Shown in pieces: positions 25,080-33,310 of a stretch of DNA of 39,906 bases. The stretch comes from an uncultured Paenibacillaceae bacterium. GTDB lineage: Bacteria; Bacillota; Bacilli; Aneurinibacillales; Aneurinibacillaceae. Where the stretch lies: contig CAMLDI010000026.1 of assembly GCA_946478845.1 (NCBI GenBank), forward strand, positions 1 to 39,906, written 5' to 3'. Below the pieces are notes generated by a model, which made no database searches, was not told the origin of the DNA, and was given only the letters and a program-made list of their open reading frames with translations. Within the stretch, counting starts at the first letter, position 1. Each line of letters begins with the position of its first letter. The position numbers and the translations under genes are program-made.

Positions 25080-26448
25080 CGTAATCCTCGTCCCTTCCTT
25101 GATTGGGGTGATCACCCTTCCTGTTTTCCATGAAACGGGAATGGCCAAAAACCAACCGGCCAAAGAAATAATCCTGTTTAACAATGAAAAGATTCCTACA
25201 CCGGTCCTTTCTTTATTGGAAAATAAGTATCCTCAGGTTAAGAAAACCCTCCTGCCTGAGATTGGATTATTGAAGCTGGATACTGAAAATCAGGCAGCCA
25301 TAGAAGAAATAAAACAAAGCTTTCCAGAAAACATAGAGTTATTGGGCAGGGAAAGTACATTGACCATTCCAAAAAACCATGAATTAAACCCGGATTCTGT
25401 TAAATTGGCCCCCAATGCCCTTTCATCAGGACAAATTGAAGATGCATTGCTCTACCAAATCATAGGTTGGGATATGAAAAAAATTACAGAAGATGGACAA
25501 AGCTATCTCAAAGAAACAGGAAATCATGGAGTAAAAGTAGCTCTTATTGATAGCGGTATTGATTTCAATCATCCCGACTTAAAAGAAAATATTATTTCCA
25601 AAGGAAAATCCTTTGTTCCTAATGTTGCAGATACTCAAGATCGGATGGGCCATGGAACAATGACTGCTGGCACAATTGGGGCCAATGGTTTAATGCTGGG
25701 GGTTGGCCCTGATTTAGGCATTATCCCTTACAAAGTAATGGACAGCTGGGAAGAAGGAGCTGAATCCACATGGGTCACAGCAGCCATCATCCAGGCAGCA
25801 AAAGATGGCGTAGATGTCATTAATGTTAGCCTCGGCACCTACAAATCCTTAAAAAACCCGGAGGATCGTGCTATTGTCGAATCCTTTCAACGGGCTGTGA
25901 AATTTGCCCATAAAAAGGGAGCCATTGTGGTTGCCAGCGCAGGGAACGAAAACACCGACTTAAAGGAAGCCTTCACTCAGGATAAGAATGTCCATCTTCC
26001 AGGCGGGGGATCCTCCTTTATATTGAATGTTTCCGCGACAGATAAAGATAATAAGTTAGCTTCCTATTCTAATTATGGCAGGATTACTGTGGCAGCCCCT
26101 GGAGGTGATTATGGGGCCTACTGGGAAACAGAACAACTCCTCGACCCCCTTGCTATGACATTGACCACATATCCTACTGATTTACCTCAACCTTATTTAA
26201 GCCAACTCCTGGGCCTCCCCCCAGGCTATGTATTTACCATGGGAACCAGTGTGGCAGCGCCAAAAGTATCCGGTGCAGTGGGCATCCTCATTGCAGAACA
26301 AAGAGAGAAAGGGATAAAACCTTTATCATTCAATGATATCAACTATATTTTGAAAAAAAGTTCCCTTGATATTGGAGAAAAAGGGCAAGATTCTTATTTT
26401 GGATACGGTCTAATAAATATCAACAAAGCCTTAGATGAAATAAAATAA
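25060..26448 (+). CDS. lanP: LanP: secreted subtilisin-like (S8) serine protease
   Basis: A 462-residue protease with a signal peptide (1 to about 28), a pro-region of about 100 residues and the S8 catalytic domain: D164 (VALIDSGID), H198 (MGHGTMTAG), oxyanion N296 (ASAGNEN) and S397 (MGTSVAAPKVSG). It overlaps the LanT gene. In lichenicidin-type systems a LicP-like protease removes a remaining hexapeptide ending in Glu after LanT has cut at the double glycine. The precursors here keep exactly such a segment (GDVQPE or GDVQAE), so this enzyme most likely makes the final cut outside the cell. Confidence 0.9.
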   Translation: MKKWLFNVILVPSLIGVITLPVFHETGMAKNQPAKEIILFNNEKIPTPVLSLLENKYPQVKKTLLPEIGLLKLDTENQAAIEEIKQSFPENIELLGRESTLTIPKNHELNPDSVKLAPNALSSGQIEDALLYQIIGWDMKKITEDGQSYLKETGNHGVKVALIDSGIDFNHPDLKENIISKGKSFVPNVADTQDRMGHGTMTAGTIGANGLMLGVGPDLGIIPYKVMDSWEEGAESTWVTAAIIQAAKDGVDVINVSLGTYKSLKNPEDRAIVESFQRAVKFAHKKGAIVVASAGNENTDLKEAFTQDKNVHLPGGGSSFILNVSATDKDNKLASYSNYGRITVAAPGGDYGAYWETEQLLDPLAMTLTTYPTDLPQPYLSQLLGLPPGYVFTMGTSVAAPKVSGAVGILIAEQREKGIKPLSFNDINYILKKSSLDIGEKGQDSYFGYGLININKALDEIK

Positions 26449-26459
26449 ACCCTGGGTTT

Positions 26460-26500
26460 AAAACAATGGAAAGGGATCATGACCCCATCCATTGTTTTTT
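26460..26500. terminator. Terminator between convergent lanP and ABC-2 permease genes
   Basis: Inverted repeat AAAACAATGGA / TCCATTGTTTT (26460-26470 and 26488-26498) followed by more T on the plus strand. It starts 12 bases after lanP and overlaps the last codons of the convergent permease gene. Confidence 0.8.
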
Positions 26501-27715
26501 TTCATTCTTTTTGCGAAAGGCTATTATATTTCCCAACTTCACTTTATCGCTGTAATTCATAACTCCCTGAACATATACCTTGCTGGCAATATAGTTAATC
26601 ACTCCGATACTGATCAGCAACAATCCAATGGATATACCCACTTCCACCAAACCCGCTTCACCGGATACAATTCTGGCAAAGGTTACAAAAGGGGAAAACA
26701 AGGGGATATAAGAACTGACGATCACATAGGTCCGGGTTGCATCAAACAAGGAAATTAAACCGATGAAAAAGCCGGCCATGACACAAATGATGATAGGCAT
26801 AGAGATTGAACTCAAATCCTCTGTCCGACTGACCATGGATCCAATGGCTGCATAAATCATGGCATAAAGAAGGAAACCAAGAATGAAATAAATGATAAAT
26901 GAAGCAATGACAAACAGGGATAAGTTTTGAAAATCTACGGCTAACCCAAATAAGGAAAATCCCTCTTTGTTTAACCATCCTAAGAGATAGCTGGTCAAGA
27001 TGCCCAATCCAATGACAAAAAATTGGAACAGCCCTGCCACTAAAATGGAAAAGACCTTTGCATACATCAAATATATCGGTTTAACTTTGGAAATTACCAC
27101 TTCCATCACCCGGGAAGATTTTTCGGAAACAATAGAACTGGCGATCATTTGCCCGAATATTGCGATAAAGAGATACATGAGAAAGACAAACACATATACA
27201 ATGCCAAAGGTGGCTTTTGTATCTTTTAGCGCCTCTTTTTCCACTTGAAGGGGTGTTAACAGCTTTTGTGCTGTTTCCGGATTGATTTGGTTTTCTGAAA
27301 TGGTTTGATTAATATAGGCTTGTTTAATGCTCTGGGAAAGGATAGCGATCATTTCTGTATCTTCTGAGGAGTTATAGATGTACTTTATTGTTGGATTTGT
27401 GTTGTTCTCCAGGAGGATAATTCCATCAAGCCGGCCTTCTTTTACATCTGTTTGTAATTTAGGCAAAGACCCTTCCTCTTCTTCTTGGAGAGTCACATGG
27501 CTGAGATTTTTCTTAATTTCTGCAAGTTGAATGGGAATGGGATTGCCAGTCTGGATCAAGGCCACATTATTTATTTCTTTTTTGTCTGAAGCCAATTGGC
27601 CAACTCCGAAAAAAGCTAGAATGATTCCATAGATTAAAATTGCTGAGATTAACGTGGATTTTGCCAGTAAGATTTCCTTCAAATAGAATGTGAATACAGC
27701 TATAAATTTTTTCAT
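26477..27715 (-). CDS. ABC-2 type transporter permease, NatB/YhaP-like
   Basis: A 412-residue permease. Its first helix is at about 17-38, a large extracytoplasmic domain follows (about 40-165), then five or more helices lie between about 170 and 385. The segment SSIVSEKSSRVMEVVISKVKP is the hallmark of the NatB/YhaP group. It pairs with the ATPase encoded two bases upstream. Family members export sodium, detergents or antimicrobial peptides. Because the operon sits inside the lanthipeptide locus, a producer-immunity role is possible, but the family is too broad to conclude that. Confidence 0.85.
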   Translation of the reverse strand: MKKFIAVFTFYLKEILLAKSTLISAILIYGIILAFFGVGQLASDKKEINNVALIQTGNPIPIQLAEIKKNLSHVTLQEEEEGSLPKLQTDVKEGRLDGIILLENNTNPTIKYIYNSSEDTEMIAILSQSIKQAYINQTISENQINPETAQKLLTPLQVEKEALKDTKATFGIVYVFVFLMYLFIAIFGQMIASSIVSEKSSRVMEVVISKVKPIYLMYAKVFSILVAGLFQFFVIGLGILTSYLLGWLNKEGFSLFGLAVDFQNLSLFVIASFIIYFILGFLLYAMIYAAIGSMVSRTEDLSSISMPIIICVMAGFFIGLISLFDATRTYVIVSSYIPLFSPFVTFARIVSGEAGLVEVGISIGLLLISIGVINYIASKVYVQGVMNYSDKVKLGNIIAFRKKNEKKQWMGS

Positions 27716-27717
27716 TC

Positions 27718-28602
27718 TTATTTCACCTTCTCAATAAAGATTTCGTTTAAAGAGGGTTCCTGCAATTTAAAGTTTCTGAATGAAATAAAATGTTCATGTA
27801 ATTGATTGAGAAGTCTCATTGCATCATTCTGGGTTTCTACTTTCACTTCCACATCTTTATTTTTTTTATAATAGGATATTTTCATTTTTCGCAGCATTTT
27901 CTCAATCTCAGGTGATGCCGTGAAGGATAAGGTACGATAACTGTAATTCATTTTAATTTGATCAAGGGTACCCTGGAGAACAATTTGCCCTTTGTTTAAA
28001 ATACATACCTGCTGACAAAACTTTTCGATTTGTTCCATCCGATGGCTTGATAATATAAGAGTCTTGCCTGCCTCAATTTGCTCTTCAATAATATCTGTAA
28101 AGATATTCGCATTCACAGGGTCTAATCCGCTAAAGGGTTCATCTAAAATGATGAATTCAGGATTATGCAATAAAGCAGAAATCAGCTGGACTTTTTGCTG
28201 GTTTCCTTTCGATAATTCACTTGCTTTTTTATACTTGTATTCGGAAATTTCCAGCCGATCTAACCAATAATCGATTTGTTTCTCAATGGTTTCTCGATTC
28301 ATCCCTTCTAAATTTCCATAAAAGCGCAATTGGTGTGCAATTTTGCTTTTCCCATATAAGCCCCGTTCCTCCGGCAGGTACCCAATAGACACCTTAGAGG
28401 GATTAAAGGGCTTTCCTTCCCAGATGATTTCCCCCTGGTCTGGCGACAGCAACCCTAACAACATTTTTATGGTAGTGGTTTTGCCCGCCCCGTTTCGCCC
28501 CAGTAAACCAAGAACCTCTCCCTTATTTAACAACAAATTTAATCCATTCACTGCTTTACTCTCGCCAAAGAACTTATGCAATCCTATAATCTCCAGACTC
28601 AC
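27718..28602 (-). CDS. ABC transporter ATP-binding protein, NatA/YhaQ-like
   Basis: A 294-residue ATPase with GRNGAGKTT, the signature ELSKGNQQKVQLI (SKGN in place of SGGQ, common in this subgroup), FIILDEPFSGLD and SSHRMEQIE. Residues about 215-294 form the C-terminal extension seen in NatA/EcsA-type proteins. The start is GTG at 28602 with GGAGG upstream. It works with the permease downstream and may form the immunity transporter of the surrounding lanthipeptide locus. Confidence 0.88.
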   Translation of the reverse strand: MSLEIIGLHKFFGESKAVNGLNLLLNKGEVLGLLGRNGAGKTTTIKMLLGLLSPDQGEIIWEGKPFNPSKVSIGYLPEERGLYGKSKIAHQLRFYGNLEGMNRETIEKQIDYWLDRLEISEYKYKKASELSKGNQQKVQLISALLHNPEFIILDEPFSGLDPVNANIFTDIIEEQIEAGKTLILSSHRMEQIEKFCQQVCILNKGQIVLQGTLDQIKMNYSYRTLSFTASPEIEKMLRKMKISYYKKNKDVEVKVETQNDAMRLLNQLHEHFISFRNFKLQEPSLNEIFIEKVK

Positions 28603-28620
28603 TTGAATTCCTCCAATCCA

Positions 28621-28905
28621 TTAAATTCGTTTTTTCCAATAGGTATAGACTCCTCCAACAATACTTAAAGAAATATAAACATATAAGGAAATCATAATAA
28701 ATTGATCAGATGTGATGAGGGAAAGCAAATGAAGGACAATTAAGAGAAGAAATGCTAAAGAAAAACTTCCGTACATAAAACTAGTTGTTTTGTAACGAAT
28801 GTCTCTCCCCCTTTCATCCATTCCCTCTGGACTCCCCTGGAATCTGAACATATAAAGTTGCCCAACAACCGCTAAAATCAACAATACAGTTTGTAAAATC
28901 ACCAT
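28621..28905 (-). CDS. Small four-helix membrane protein, DUF2178-like
   Basis: A 94-residue membrane protein with about four hydrophobic helices and a conserved-looking cytoplasmic loop FQGSPEGMDERGRDIRYKTTSFMYG. The DERG...I..KT pattern is what I remember from DUF2178 proteins that are regularly encoded next to small XRE regulators. I start at the ATG at 28905, nine bases after AAGGAGG; the frame extends to 28938 inside the regulator gene without a ribosome binding site. Its function is unknown; membership in the XRE/ABC operon suggests a membrane sensor or accessory. Confidence 0.7.
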   Translation of the reverse strand: MVILQTVLLILAVVGQLYMFRFQGSPEGMDERGRDIRYKTTSFMYGSFSLAFLLLIVLHLLSLITSDQFIMISLYVYISLSIVGGVYTYWKKRI

Positions 28906-28909
28906 TCTT

Positions 28910-29110
28910 TCATTCCTCCTTGTAAGAAAATACGTCAATCAATGATTTTCCAAAAACATTGGATAATTTAAAAGCCAGAATCAATGACGGATTATATTTA
29001 TTTTTTTCTAAGGCTGCTATGGTTTGGCGGCTAACCCCCACCTGCTCAGCCAAGTCCTGTTGTGTCCATCCCTTTTCGGCACGACAAACGGTAATCCGAT
29101 TGCTTAACAC
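28910..29110 (-). CDS. XRE-family small HTH regulator
   Basis: A 66-residue protein that is essentially one HTH_3 domain: ITVCRAEKGWTQQDLAEQVGVSRQTIAALEKNKYNPSLILAFKLSNVFG. The start is GTG at 29110 behind a perfect AGGAGGTGA. It heads the four-gene operon with the DUF2178-like protein and the ABC-2 transporter and probably autoregulates it; nested palindromes at 29186-29208 are candidate operators. Confidence 0.88.
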   Translation of the reverse strand: MLSNRITVCRAEKGWTQQDLAEQVGVSRQTIAALEKNKYNPSLILAFKLSNVFGKSLIDVFSYKEE

Positions 29111-29185
29111 AATTGTTCACCTCCTATATTAAATGTAATATATTTTTATCAATATGTAAATTATTTTTAACATAAATAAATATAA

Positions 29186-29208
29186 TTTTAACATTTTGTT
29201 AAAATGTT
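29186..29208. repeat. Nested perfect palindromes upstream of the XRE operon
   Basis: TTTTAACA-TTT-TGTTAAAA (29186-29204) is a perfect inverted repeat. Shifted by four bases, AACATTTT-GTT-AAAATGTT (29190-29208) is another. They lie 76-98 bases upstream of the XRE start, in a position suited to an operator; the AT-rich composition means chance is not excluded. Confidence 0.5.
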
Positions 29209-29242
29209 CCACAATCATCCCGTTTAATACAAAAAAATTAAG

Positions 29243-29272
29243 AAAGGCGCTTTTTTAAGCAAAAGCGCCTTT
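29243..29272 (-). terminator. Terminator of lanM
   Basis: Inverted repeat AAAGGCGCTTTT / AAAAGCGCCTTT (29243-29254 and 29261-29272) eleven bases past the lanM stop, followed on the minus strand by further T-rich sequence. Confidence 0.8.
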
Positions 29273-29282
29273 GAAAAAATTC

Positions 29283-32200
29283 TTATTGTATGGGTTTTTC
29301 CAGGGTAAGAACAGATGGAACCCCTTCGCCATGAGCCAGCCGCAATAATTGATAACCAATCCCGGAAACTCCTAAAAACAAACCAGGCACTTTCATTGAT
29401 TGAGAATCTGCTCTTTCTTTAACCACATGGGAACCTATTCCCCTGGCCATTTTAATCCAGGCGGGATTACTCAGGGTTTTCCCTGCCTGTAAAAACAGTT
29501 CAGCATTTCCTAAATCCCCGTGGCATAAGGAATGGCTTCTGCCCATCCCCCGTTTTAAAGTAGTATTAATGGCTGTTTCAATCTCCTGTAATAGGAGAGG
29601 ATCCTTCATATAGGATAAATAAAGGACCCTGCTTAAGCCAATGCCAGCGGCACCATGGCACCAATATGCAGGAAAATCACTAATTTTATGGGGGGTATAC
29701 CGGATATCCTTCCAGTTTTCTTCCTCTCTATGGTAAAGGGAACGGTCATATTTTAAAGCCTCAATAGCTGTTTCAAAAAATTCATCCTCATGGGTTAAAC
29801 GGGATAAACGGAACAAAGACCAGGCAATGCCGCTAGTGCCATGGGAAAATCCCCCAAGAGGCTTGTTGCCCATGGCATCAAGCCAGCCTATCCCCTGTCT
29901 CGTTTTATGTTTATTCTTCAATAAATGTATTCCATATAATCTGGCAATCCCAAGGGACTGTTCATCATGATATTGTTCGTATTCATTTAACAGAACCTGA
30001 ATTATTCCTGCGCTGCCCCCAAGGAGATCAAACAATGTATCCGTCTCCACGTTCTTTCCGATTTCTTCAATGAGGCCTTTTCGATAGTTGGTCCATTTTT
30101 CATTTTCTCCATATAAAGCGATGAAATGGCTTAACACATATAAAATCGAAGCCTGGCCAAAAAAAGCGCTGGGGAAATTTCTGACATGGATAGGAGCCTG
30201 CAAGATGGATTCCATGGTTTGCAAACTCAGAGACATGAATTCCTTGTCACCAGTTACTTTTCCTAAGTAAGCTAGAAACAAAGCAATGCCGCTTAATCCA
30301 TTGTATAGGCCCCGATCTAAGGAAGAAACCTGTTTCTGCCCATAATAGTTGGTCTCCAGGCCAATCCAGGTGGCATCATTTTTTTCCCCATAAATCGCCT
30401 TCTCCAGGAGTTGGGCCCCTATTTTTCTTGCTTCCCCTATAAATAAATCCCGGTTGTCCTCTGGCAAATCCATCTGATTAAAATTAATTTCTTTCACTTG
30501 CACCTTTTTCAAGGCATTGCTGCCAACGGATGCTGCAATCCAATCACATTGTTGTTCAATTTTCTCCATGGTTAGACCTTTAATGCGCGCCTCCGACAAC
30601 TGATAGCTTGATGTTTTAAAGAAATGAGGGATTTTCTCACCTGTACTGGAAAACAAATCTGTACTTCCAGGTTTTGTGGTGAAAAAGGGAATATCCCCGT
30701 TAAATAAATCTTTCTTTTCATAGGGAATCTGGCGGGTATCCAAAACTGTAAACCATAAACGATCCAAAAGTTTGTCACGCTCCATCCCATCTCTCATATA
30801 ATCAGGATGCTGGGACTCTAACACAAAGTTGCCATAGTATTGCGTAGGGCGAATAACAATGCGAATTTCATCCTCTTTAAACATGGCCAGAAGGCCTTTT
30901 TCCCCAAGAAGCTCCCCTTTATGTTGTAGAATGATTTGCGCAGCCCTTTGAAATCCCTCAATGATTGAATCCACATAAATGGCCCCTTCTGCTTGTTGGC
31001 CATTCCATTTGGGCACGTTTTTGCCATTGATTTTCATGATTGCTTTTTTGCGAACAAAACGCATTTCATCGGTTCCTTCATTCTCTACCTGTAATACAGG
31101 ATTGGGAAGTTCTTGTTCTTTCCCACTAATCCCACTAATGTCCACTCCCCGGCCATCAGGACTCTTATAAAACAAATGAGGCAGCAAGGCTGTGCCTAAT
31201 ACAGAATGAACCACTTGCAACTTTGCTTTTACCTCTGCTGTTTGAGCAATCTTAAATTCCGGAATATGATGAAAAAGGGTCTCTAAATCAATAAGGGTGG
31301 GATATTCCCCATCCGCAATAATATTCTCATGATGGAAATCCGTTCCATTTAATAGATATAAGATAGCCAGGTAGCCTCCAAGGCGTTTATAGTAATTGGC
31401 CACTTGCTCCTCTGTTTTACATTCTTTGTCAATGACACACTGTTCCCATGCATAATCCCCACAATCAATGATTTCATATCCCCTTAACTTCGGGGTAAAA
31501 CCCTGTTCATTCATCCAATGGAGAAACTGATGAAAATGAAGGGTAATTGCTAGAGATTTAGGCTTATATAAAAGTTCTTTTTGCGTAGAAAAGGTAAATC
31601 TCATAACCGTGTGCCCTTTTTGATGGGAATCACCCATTCCCGCTGATATCCCGATCAGTGGCAAATCTTCCTCTCCGATGAGATGATGCATCCTGGGAAC
31701 ATCATGATCAAAACGGATTAAGGCCTCAATAGCCATCTCCACATAATAGTTTGTGCGAATCATCAGAAGCCTTGCCAGTACTGGGTATTCCTTATAAATA
31801 AATTCTAAAGAATCAGGGTCCATTAATTTCTTTTTCACAAAAGATAGATACCTTTCCACAGGGGTTTCCCCCTCTAATTCTTTTAGTTTCCTGGCAATAT
31901 ACATCTCTAGGATAATGGTGCGAGCGCCAATATTCGTTAATTCTGAAGCCAAATGAAATAAAAGGGAGGAACGTAATAGTTTCCAATTTACCTTTGCAGC
32001 AAAGGAAGGATGGCTGCAATAAAATTCATGGAGCTTTTGTTTGGCCCACAGGGTAAAGGGGCGAAAAGCCAAACTAATATGTAATTGGCCCTTTTCCTCA
32101 ACAAGGTGGGTACGGTTAAGCTGGAAGGCTTCTTCTAACCATTCCATCCACGCTGGCTTTTTTTCCTGCTGATAAGTATGTATCCAGTGAGGGTCTTTAG

Positions 32201-32441
32201 ATATTGCAATGATTTTTCCAAAGATTTCTTCATCAAATTGTTCCATGACAAGGCGTTCTTTTAGGGCTTTGTCATTCATCAGGCTTTCTTCTTTCCAATG
32301 ATGGAGGAAAGTTGCCACTTCTTGTTCCGATATTTTTATGTCATCAAGATCATTTATCCATTGTTTTCTTTCTTTCATTGATAATGCCCTCAAGAGGGAT
32401 TTGGAGAATTCCGCCTTTTCTAACGTTTGATAATTGCCCAT
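29283..32441 (-). CDS. lanM: LanM: class II lanthipeptide synthetase
   Basis: A 1,052-residue bifunctional enzyme. In the N-terminal dehydratase domain, D271/H273 (GMGDSHQKG), the LLYKPK lysine and D368/H370/N373/D385 (GTDFHHENIIADGEYPTLIDLETLF) correspond in order and spacing to the catalytic set known in CylM. The C-terminal LanC-like cyclase has Zn ligands C928 (WCHGAAG), C973 and H974 (SLCHGDLG), and the toroid repeats GLYNGLSGIALFL, GFSHGTSGIAW and GLFLGVSGIGYQL. It dehydrates Ser/Thr and joins them to Cys in the precursor peptides. I start at the ATG at 32441, eight bases after GGGAGAG, rather than the GTG at 32450. One LanM serves all three precursors; it is downstream of them past a hairpin. 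Confidence 0.95.
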   Translation of the reverse strand: MGNYQTLEKAEFSKSLLRALSMKERKQWINDLDDIKISEQEVATFLHHWKEESLMNDKALKERLVMEQFDEEIFGKIIAISKDPHWIHTYQQEKKPAWMEWLEEAFQLNRTHLVEEKGQLHISLAFRPFTLWAKQKLHEFYCSHPSFAAKVNWKLLRSSLLFHLASELTNIGARTIILEMYIARKLKELEGETPVERYLSFVKKKLMDPDSLEFIYKEYPVLARLLMIRTNYYVEMAIEALIRFDHDVPRMHHLIGEEDLPLIGISAGMGDSHQKGHTVMRFTFSTQKELLYKPKSLAITLHFHQFLHWMNEQGFTPKLRGYEIIDCGDYAWEQCVIDKECKTEEQVANYYKRLGGYLAILYLLNGTDFHHENIIADGEYPTLIDLETLFHHIPEFKIAQTAEVKAKLQVVHSVLGTALLPHLFYKSPDGRGVDISGISGKEQELPNPVLQVENEGTDEMRFVRKKAIMKINGKNVPKWNGQQAEGAIYVDSIIEGFQRAAQIILQHKGELLGEKGLLAMFKEDEIRIVIRPTQYYGNFVLESQHPDYMRDGMERDKLLDRLWFTVLDTRQIPYEKKDLFNGDIPFFTTKPGSTDLFSSTGEKIPHFFKTSSYQLSEARIKGLTMEKIEQQCDWIAASVGSNALKKVQVKEINFNQMDLPEDNRDLFIGEARKIGAQLLEKAIYGEKNDATWIGLETNYYGQKQVSSLDRGLYNGLSGIALFLAYLGKVTGDKEFMSLSLQTMESILQAPIHVRNFPSAFFGQASILYVLSHFIALYGENEKWTNYRKGLIEEIGKNVETDTLFDLLGGSAGIIQVLLNEYEQYHDEQSLGIARLYGIHLLKNKHKTRQGIGWLDAMGNKPLGGFSHGTSGIAWSLFRLSRLTHEDEFFETAIEALKYDRSLYHREEENWKDIRYTPHKISDFPAYWCHGAAGIGLSRVLYLSYMKDPLLLQEIETAINTTLKRGMGRSHSLCHGDLGNAELFLQAGKTLSNPAWIKMARGIGSHVVKERADSQSMKVPGLFLGVSGIGYQLLRLAHGEGVPSVLTLEKPIQ

Positions 32442-32492
32442 ATTATTCACTCTCCCGCATTATATGAGGTGTGGCAATGTAGATAGGAATAA

Positions 32493-32521
32493 GCCATAGT
32501 GGTCATATTCCCCACTATGGC
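32493..32521 (-). promoter_or_regulatory. Hairpin between lanA genes and lanM
   Basis: Perfect 10-bp inverted repeat GCCATAGTGG / CCACTATGGC (32493-32502, 32512-32521) with only a weak T tract behind it on the minus strand. Such elements between precursor and synthetase genes act as partial terminators or processing sites that keep peptide mRNA in excess. Confidence 0.7.
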
Positions 32522-32565
32522 GTTTAAATGTAAGAGAACTATGTAAATCTCTTTATTCAAAAAAA

Positions 32566-32754
32566 CTAGCAGAATAATTTAGAAAGAGCGATGCCTACAG
32601 CAATTCCACCGCCAACTGCACAAACGGTAGTGGTTTCTGGTTGTACATCGCCGCCGCCATAAACCATCATCAATTCTTCTTCAGATAACTCGACTAATTT
32701 CATTCCAGCTGGATGGTTTCCATTTAAAGATGCAAGCACTTCAGTTCTTGTCAT
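32566..32754 (-). CDS. lanA3: Lanthipeptide precursor LanA3 (62 residues)
   Basis: The third of three tandem precursors. The leader (residues 1-40) has NHPAG, LVELSEEEL and VYGGGDVQPE. The core is TTTVCAVGGGIAVGIALSKLFC, whose only dehydratable residues are T1-T3 and S18 and only cysteines are C5 and C22. This nearly forces one ring between T1-3 and C5 and one between S18 and C22, with a Gly-rich hydrophobic bridge between them. GAGGTGA lies five bases before the ATG at 32754; a longer open frame to 32874 overlaps the previous precursor and is not used. Confidence 0.92.
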   Translation of the reverse strand: MTRTEVLASLNGNHPAGMKLVELSEEELMMVYGGGDVQPETTTVCAVGGGIAVGIALSKLFC

Positions 32755-32779
32755 TTGATTCACCTCATTTACATTTTTA

Positions 32780-32968
32780 TTAGCATTTCCAGAGAGAAAG
32801 AGTGACACCAATGACAACCCCAGCAGTATAGGCACAGGGAGTTGTTGTTTCAGGTTGAACATCGCCGCCCCCATGAACCCGAACTAACTCTTCTTTAGAA
32901 ACTTCCACTAACACTTCACCTGCTGGATGGTTTTCTTTTAATGCAGCCAATACTTGGTTCCTGGTCAT
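32780..32968 (-). CDS. lanA2: Lanthipeptide precursor LanA2 (62 residues)
   Basis: The leader has NHPAG, LVEVSKEEL and VHGGGDVQPE. The predicted core TTTPCAYTAGVVIGVTLSLWKC has cysteines at 5 and 22 and Ser/Thr at 1-3, 8, 16 and 18. Its first half (TT-x-PCA) strongly recalls the beta peptides of haloduracin and lichenicidin, but the CPTTKC-type C-terminal rings of those are replaced by a single S-x3-C end. GAGGTGA precedes the ATG at 32968, and the spacing is the same as for LanA3. Confidence 0.92.
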   Translation of the reverse strand: MTRNQVLAALKENHPAGEVLVEVSKEELVRVHGGGDVQPETTTPCAYTAGVVIGVTLSLWKC

Positions 32969-33001
32969 TTGTTTCACCTCTTTTATTTTTTTGTTTATTG
33001 C

Positions 33002-33187
33002 TTAGCAATACATTTTAGAAAGTGTCCATCCAATGGTAATTCCACCAATAATACAAGCTGGTGATGTTTCAGCCTGAACATCCCCTCCACCAAACACACG
33101 CAACAATTCTTCTTCAGAAAGCTCGACTAATTTTGCGCCAGCAGGATGATTGCCTGCTAATTCGGCAAGAATCTCATAACGGTCCAT
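33002..33187 (-). CDS. lanA1: Lanthipeptide precursor LanA1 (61 residues)
   Basis: First in the lan operon, with the best ribosome binding site (AGGAGGTGA). The leader has NHPAG, LVELSEEELLRVFGGG and DVQAE. The predicted core TSPACIIGGITIGWTLSKMYC has cysteines at 5 and 21 and Ser/Thr at 1, 2, 11, 15 and 17. The S-x3-C end and N-terminal C5 are shared with LanA2 and LanA3, while its leader start differs (MDRYEIL, not MTR.(E/Q)VL), so LanA2 and LanA3 are the closer pair. No separate alpha-type (mersacidin-like) precursor is encoded nearby. Confidence 0.92.
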   Translation of the reverse strand: MDRYEILAELAGNHPAGAKLVELSEEELLRVFGGGDVQAETSPACIIGGITIGWTLSKMYC

Positions 33188-33253
33188 TTATTTCACCTCC
33201 TTGATAATTGGTACAATTTAACTTTATCTTGATTTAAAAAACTTTTTTACTAC

Positions 33254-33263
33254 GCAAATTTGC
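33254..33263. promoter_or_regulatory. Palindrome in the lanA promoter region
   Basis: GCAAATTTGC is a perfect 10-bp palindrome about 70 bases upstream of the LanA1 start. It is the only GC-anchored symmetric site in this AT-rich region and a candidate binding site for the locus regulator. I could not place a convincing -35/-10 pair here. Confidence 0.3.
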
Positions 33264-33310
33264 ATTTTTTTTAAATATCAATGCCCCTTTTGTAACTACG
33301 AAACTTAAGC

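Noticed and set aside
29186..29208. Palindromes as a transposon end or attachment site
   Set aside because: No second copy, target duplication or recombinase gene is visible; an operator is the simpler reading.
32755..32874. Open frame extending LanA3 to a 102-residue protein with a hydrophobic N-terminus
   Set aside because: This part is the LanA2 coding region read in another frame. The ATG at 32754 has its own GAGGTGA and gives a 62-residue precursor like LanA2.
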